A stretch of 6,024 nt of DNA, taken from assembly GCA_011391855.1 (NCBI GenBank), contig JAABPT010000115.1:1-6024 (forward strand), written 5' to 3'. This DNA is from Burkholderiales bacterium (lineage in GTDB: Bacteria; Pseudomonadota; Gammaproteobacteria; Burkholderiales; Burkholderiaceae_C). The position numbers were made by a program, and so were the translations under genes. The notes beneath the pieces are model-generated. The model did no database searches. It was not told where the DNA came from and saw only the letters and a program-made list of their open reading frames with translations. Below, in pieces: positions 4,985 through 6,024 of the stretch (position 1 is its first letter; each line of letters begins with the position of its first letter).

Positions 4985-6024
4985 TCAGTCCGGGTCTGGC
5001 TCCGGCGGCATGACGGCCGGGCCGGTGGCGCCGTCGAAACCCAGCGACCACAGCGCAGCAAGATCGGCGGGGTCGTCCACGCCCTCGGCCAGCGCCTTCA
5101 GTCCCAGGCCGTGGATCAGCGCCACCAGGCTTTGCGCATAGGCGTGCACGGCCTCGGCGCTGGCCACGCCGCGCAGGTGGCGCACGTCGACCTTCACATA
5201 GTGAATGGCGGCGTCCTGCAGGCGCAGCAACTGCTGCGGCGAAGCGCCGGCATGTTCCACGCCCAGCCGCACGCCATGGCGGCGCCACAGCGCCGCGGCA
5301 TCGGCCCAGGCCCGCAAGTCGGCCGGGCGTGCCGGCTCGGTGCACTCCAGCGACAGCTTTTCCGCCACCTCGGGGGCGGCGCGCAGCAGCCGGGCCACCT
5401 CGGCCGCGAAGCCGGGCGTGGCCACCGAGGCCAATGCGACGTGGACGGCGCGCGGGCGGCCGTCGCGGGCGATCGCCAGCAAGGCCAGGCCCAACGCCGC
5501 GTGGTCGACCTCCGGCATCAGGCGGCCGCGCCTCGCCAAAGGCAGCCAGTGCGCCGCGGCATGAAACTCGCCGTGCGCTTCGAACTGCACGCGCAGCGGG
5601 CACTCCAGGTGGATGAGGCCGCCGTCACGGGCCAGCATCGGGTATTCGCCCAGCCGCGTCCTTCCGGCGGCCAGCGCAGCGGCGATCTGCGCGCGCCAGG
5701 CGCGGGCTCCGGCCAGATCGGCGGCCAGGCCGGCGCTGCCGCCGAGGGCCAGGCCACCGCTGGCCTCGGCGCGTGCCAGCGCCGCGTCGGCCTGCGCCAG
5801 CGCCGCACCGGTGCCGGTCTCGACCAGCCCGTCGGCCGCGCCCACCGCGAACTCCACGCCGCCGGCGCGCAGCGCCGGGGCGGCGGCGAGCGCCGCGTGC
5901 ACGGCAGCAGCGGTTTCGTCCGCCAGGCCGTGCACCGGCAGGCACAGGCCGAAGTCGCTGCCGTTCAGGCGTCCGGCCAGCGTGCCGGGCACCTGTTCGA
6001 CATAGGTCTGCAGCACGTCGGCCA
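4985..6024 (-). CDS. degenerate GGDEF-EAL protein, LapD-like c-di-GMP receptor (C-terminal part)
   Basis: The gene enters from beyond 6024; 345 residues to the TGA at 4985 are visible. The fragment starts inside a GGDEF domain whose signature (RxGGDEF) reads RLNGSDF (18-24), so the catalytic core is lost. An EAL domain follows from about residue 122. Its EAL motif is ECP (140-142, Glu kept), the metal-binding Asn is Ala196, Glu226 of the ExTE motif is kept, the DDFG aspartate pair is Glu256-His257, Lys277 is kept, and EGVE reads EGVD (313-316). Loss of the DDFG aspartates should abolish phosphodiesterase activity, while the fold and several ligand-contacting positions remain. That pattern fits an inside-out c-di-GMP receptor such as LapD, which also has a periplasmic domain, membrane helices and HAMP; here those would lie beyond the window edge. 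It could instead be another inactive GGDEF-EAL regulator. Confidence 0.82.
   Translation of the reverse strand, partial: ADVLQTYVEQVPGTLAGRLNGSDFGLCLPVHGLADETAAAVHAALAAAPALRAGGVEFAVGAADGLVETGTGAALAQADAALARAEASGGLALGGSAGLAADLAGARAWRAQIAAALAAGRTRLGEYPMLARDGGLIHLECPLRVQFEAHGEFHAAAHWLPLARRGRLMPEVDHAALGLALLAIARDGRPRAVHVALASVATPGFAAEVARLLRAAPEVAEKLSLECTEPARPADLRAWADAAALWRRHGVRLGVEHAGASPQQLLRLQDAAIHYVKVDVRHLRGVASAEAVHAYAQSLVALIHGLGLKALAEGVDDPADLAALWSLGFDGATGPAVMPPEPDPD

Noticed and set aside
4978..4988. CTGAAATTCAG palindrome at the convergent NUDIX/EAL gene ends, considered as a terminator
   Set aside because: It has only a single central base and cannot form a hairpin loop. A longer pairing using 4968-4974 is short, includes a G-U pair and has no U-tract. 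No terminator is supported in the 11-base gap.
4302..5603. 433-codon minus-strand frame across the NUDIX and GGDEF-EAL genes
   Set aside because: It is a shadow of the clearly recognisable NUDIX (opposite strand) and EAL (same strand, other frame) genes, with an Arg/Gly/Ala-rich product.

Overview
The window is GC-rich chromosomal DNA of betaproteobacterial character, most likely Burkholderiales (Comamonadaceae or the Rubrivivax/Leptothrix group). This rests on the class I PHA synthase followed by an acetoacetyl-CoA reductase, the compact operons, and the style of the protein sequences. No rRNA, tRNA, CRISPR array, insertion sequence or prophage feature is visible.

Layout. (1) Positions 1-1867, minus strand: the 5' end of phaB (14 codons visible) preceded by the complete phaC, with a 115-base spacer that holds a small hairpin. 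phaC makes polyhydroxybutyrate and phaB supplies its (R)-3-hydroxybutyryl-CoA monomer. No phaA lies between them. (2) 1868-2008: a divergent intergenic region with a possible phaC promoter and an inverted repeat overlapping it. (3) 2009-2311, plus strand: a small predicted two-helix membrane protein whose 3' end overlaps the next gene tail-to-tail by 69 bases. (4) 2243-4360, minus strand: a tight three-gene operon of an FAH-family hydrolase (fumarylpyruvate hydrolase type), then a zeta-class GST isomerase (MaiA/maleylpyruvate isomerase type), then pgeF. The spacings are 7 bases and a one-base TGATG overlap. The first two enzymes fit the last two steps of ring-cleavage product degradation (isomerisation, then hydrolysis to fumarate plus pyruvate or acetoacetate). 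(5) 4361-4424: a 64-base divergent promoter region. (6) 4425-4973, plus strand: a zinc-ribbon NUDIX hydrolase that may be read from a leaderless mRNA. (7) 4985-6024, minus strand, running off the window: the C-terminal part of a GGDEF-EAL protein in which both domains are degenerate, suggesting a c-di-GMP receptor of LapD type rather than an enzyme.

Most of the window is ordinary, well-conserved housekeeping and carbon-storage content. I found no clear undescribed system. The points most worth a second look are the catalytically dead GGDEF-EAL protein, the inverted repeat inside the putative phaC promoter, the small membrane gene antisense to the pgeF 3' end, and the isomerase/hydrolase pair, whose true substrate is ambiguous.
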